Shown here piece by piece: positions 62,615 to 64,000 of a stretch of 64,000 nt of DNA (position 1 is its first letter; each line of letters opens with the position of its first letter). Origin of the DNA: Cupriavidus necator. Its GTDB lineage: Bacteria > Pseudomonadota > Gammaproteobacteria > Burkholderiales > Burkholderiaceae. The notes below the pieces were generated by a model that saw only the letters and a program-made list of their open reading frames with translations, had not been told where the DNA came from and did not search any database. Made by a program: the position numbers and the translations under genes. The stretch lies in NCBI RefSeq assembly GCF_013141915.1, contig NZ_SROX01000001.1:434001-498000 (forward strand), given 5' to 3'.

Positions 62615-63280
62615 TCAGTACCGCCGCAAGCCTTCCAGCTCCAGCACATGGACGATGCCATAGTCGATCCGTACCAGTCGCTGCTGTTCCAGCACCTTGA
62701 GCGCCGCGTTGGCCCGCTGGCGCGAAATCCCCGCCAGCAGGCCCACTTCTTCCTGTGTCAGATGCAATGCCGGACCCAGGCCAGGACAGAGCACCGGATG
62801 GAACAGCGTCGCCAGCGCCCGCGCTACGCGGCCCTCGATACCGTGGAGCCGCTCATGCTCTACGGTGGCGATAAACAGCCCGAGCCGTTCGTTGAGCTGA
62901 TCGAGCAGGTAGCGGTTGAAAGGCAGGCTGGTCTCCTGCAGCCAGCGGAACGTGGCTCCCGGCATGCAAGCGATTCGGGAATCGCGCAGCGCCACCACGT
63001 CATAGCGCAGCGCTTCGCGCTTGAGCAGCGAGCCTTCGCCGAGCCAGCCGCCGGCCGGTACGCCGGTGAGCGTGGCGCGCTTGCCGGAGGGCGAGGCGCA
63101 ATGCACCTTGACCAGGCCCTCGGCGACGCCTAGCCAGCTCTCGGCCGGTTCGCCCTTGCGGCTGACATAGGCGCCTTGCGGCACCGCGCGCACACGCAGT
63201 TCGACGCGCACGCGGTGGCGTTGCGCCGGGGTCAGGGCCGCGGCCCAGGGGCTGCACGCCAGCAGCGTGTCGAGGCTCAC
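62615..63280 (-). CDS. Crp/Fnr-family transcriptional regulator (paralogue)
   Basis: A 221-residue regulator from a GTG start (VSLDTLLACSPW); a second GTG at 63343 is in frame but overlaps the hydratase gene. The beta-roll (SRKGEPAESWLGVAEGLVKV, TGVPAGGWLGEGSLLKREAL) and the winged helix (LTQEEVGLLAGISRQRANAALK) align closely with the regulator at 3240-3956. No Fe-S cysteines are seen. It lies directly after an acyl-CoA hydrolase/hydratase gene, so control of acyl-CoA catabolism is likely. Confidence 0.86.
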   Translation of the reverse strand: MSLDTLLACSPWAAALTPAQRHRVRVELRVRAVPQGAYVSRKGEPAESWLGVAEGLVKVHCASPSGKRATLTGVPAGGWLGEGSLLKREALRYDVVALRDSRIACMPGATFRWLQETSLPFNRYLLDQLNERLGLFIATVEHERLHGIEGRVARALATLFHPVLCPGLGPALHLTQEEVGLLAGISRQRANAALKVLEQQRLVRIDYGIVHVLELEGLRRY

Positions 63281-63294
63281 GGCCGGGCATCCGC

Positions 63295-64000
63295 TCAGCC
63301 GAGCGGGGGCAGCGGCAGCGGCTGCTCGCCCGGCACCCACCACGGCCGGAACAGCGCCTGGACGTGGGCGTCGTCGACCGCGTCATAGCTTTTGACGCGC
63401 CAGTCCGGGGCGTTGTCCTTGTCGACGATCAGCGCGCGCACGCCTTCAATGAAATCGCCCTGTGCGAAGGTGTTGACCACCACCGCCAGCTCCATGCGAA
63501 AACAGTCGCCCAGGTCCATGCGGCGTCCGCGCAGCAGCAACTCGCGCGTGGCGCACGCGGATAGTGGCGAGCGGGTGCGCAGGACATCGATGGTGCGCGT
63601 GGCCCATGCGGTGTAGGCAGGGTCGTCCTGGCAAGCCAGGCCGGCCACGATCTCCGGCAGGGTTGCGTGCGCCGGGAAATGCTGCAGCAGTGCCGGCAGC
63701 ACTTGCAGCAGCGGGGCATCGGCGGCGCTGGCCACGGGCTCGCGCACCAGCGCATGGCGCAGGTCTGCCAGCGTGTCATGGCCCCAGGCGATGCCGGCGA
63801 GGGTCTGCTCGAGCTCCGCCAGCGTGGCACTGTCCACCGCGGCATCGGCCAGTCCGCACAGCATCGCATCGGCCGCGCCGATGGTGACGCCGGTCAGGCC
63901 GAGGTACAGGGCCAGCGGCACCGGCAGCTTCGACAGGAAGTGGCTGGCGCCCACGTCCGGCACCAGGCCGATGCCGGTTTCGGGCATGGCCACGCGCGAG
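63295..64000 (-). CDS. Enoyl-CoA hydratase/isomerase family, 3-hydroxyisobutyryl-CoA hydrolase-like (cut by window edge)
   Basis: The C-terminal 235 residues are visible; the N terminus lies beyond base 64000. MPETGIGLVPDVGASHFLSK, with the catalytic Glu/Asp region, and the later CFRMELAVVVNTFAQGDFIE, EGVRALIVDKDNAPDW and VQALFRPWW are characteristic of the 3-hydroxyisobutyryl-CoA hydrolase group. Such enzymes free 3-hydroxyisobutyrate in valine breakdown. The gene is followed by a Crp/Fnr regulator. Confidence 0.88.
   Translation of the reverse strand, partial: SRVAMPETGIGLVPDVGASHFLSKLPVPLALYLGLTGVTIGAADAMLCGLADAAVDSATLAELEQTLAGIAWGHDTLADLRHALVREPVASAADAPLLQVLPALLQHFPAHATLPEIVAGLACQDDPAYTAWATRTIDVLRTRSPLSACATRELLLRGRRMDLGDCFRMELAVVVNTFAQGDFIEGVRALIVDKDNAPDWRVKSYDAVDDAHVQALFRPWWVPGEQPLPLPPLG

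Overview
The window is high-GC DNA from a single bacterial chromosome or large replicon. Gene content points to a Cupriavidus/Ralstonia-type betaproteobacterium: Bug-type tricarboxylate-transporter receptors, many LysR/GntR/TetR regulators beside small catabolic clusters, a cyanide-insensitive type bd oxidase, a Tat-exported phospholipase C and a group 2-like ABC capsule locus. This assignment is inferred from gene families. No rRNA or tRNA gene, CRISPR array, insertion sequence or phage gene was seen.

Layout. 1-11 kb: a cut-off response regulator, a large lipoprotein, an AraC-like regulator, a Crp/Fnr regulator divergent from an acyl-CoA synthetase, an AGE-family epimerase, two alpha/beta hydrolases and several small proteins of unknown function. 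11-14.3 kb: a tandemly duplicated module. Each copy has a TATCTAC/GTAGATA-type operator over a promoter, a leader with a terminator-like hairpin, a secreted 12-residue-repeat protein, an unannotated 33-residue membrane peptide and a TetR-family regulator. 14.3-22.6 kb: a HAD phosphatase / M14 peptidase / hydrolase operon, a LysR regulator, and an exported phosphodiesterase - lipoprotein - phospholipase C cluster. 22.7-30.3 kb: a GntR-controlled catabolic cluster (class V aminotransferase, two MFS carriers, amidase, hydratase-like protein) with three matching TTGNATTCAA sites. 30.3-35.4 kb: cioAB with a DUF2474 peptide, a TauE/SafE permease, a DsbA-like isomerase and an atypical SDR. 35.5-44.2 kb: a LysR regulator divergent from an aldarate-type pathway (receptor protein, GarD-like dehydratase, GabD-like dehydrogenase, HpaI-like aldolase, FAD oxidase), then a metallo-hydrolase.

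44.2-56.9 kb: a compact ABC-transporter capsule locus, kpsMTED - glycosyltransferase fusion - acyltransferase - kpsFCS. An AT-rich leader of about 430 nt ends in an ops-like element just before kpsM. Only one polymer-building enzyme is present. It joins a GT-A galactosyltransferase-like domain to a KpsC-like domain, so a simple, possibly Kdo-containing and O-acetylated polymer is predicted. 57-64 kb: a PadR regulator with a perfect operator palindrome in front of a siderophore-interacting flavoreductase (like YqjI/YqjH of E. coli), a small lipoprotein, an AlaC-like aminotransferase, a Kelch/Ig-like lipoprotein, a second Crp/Fnr paralogue and a cut-off 3-hydroxyisobutyryl-CoA hydrolase-like gene.

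The most original material is the duplicated 11-14.3 kb module with its co-duplicated regulatory DNA, followed by the minimal capsule locus with a fused polymerase candidate.
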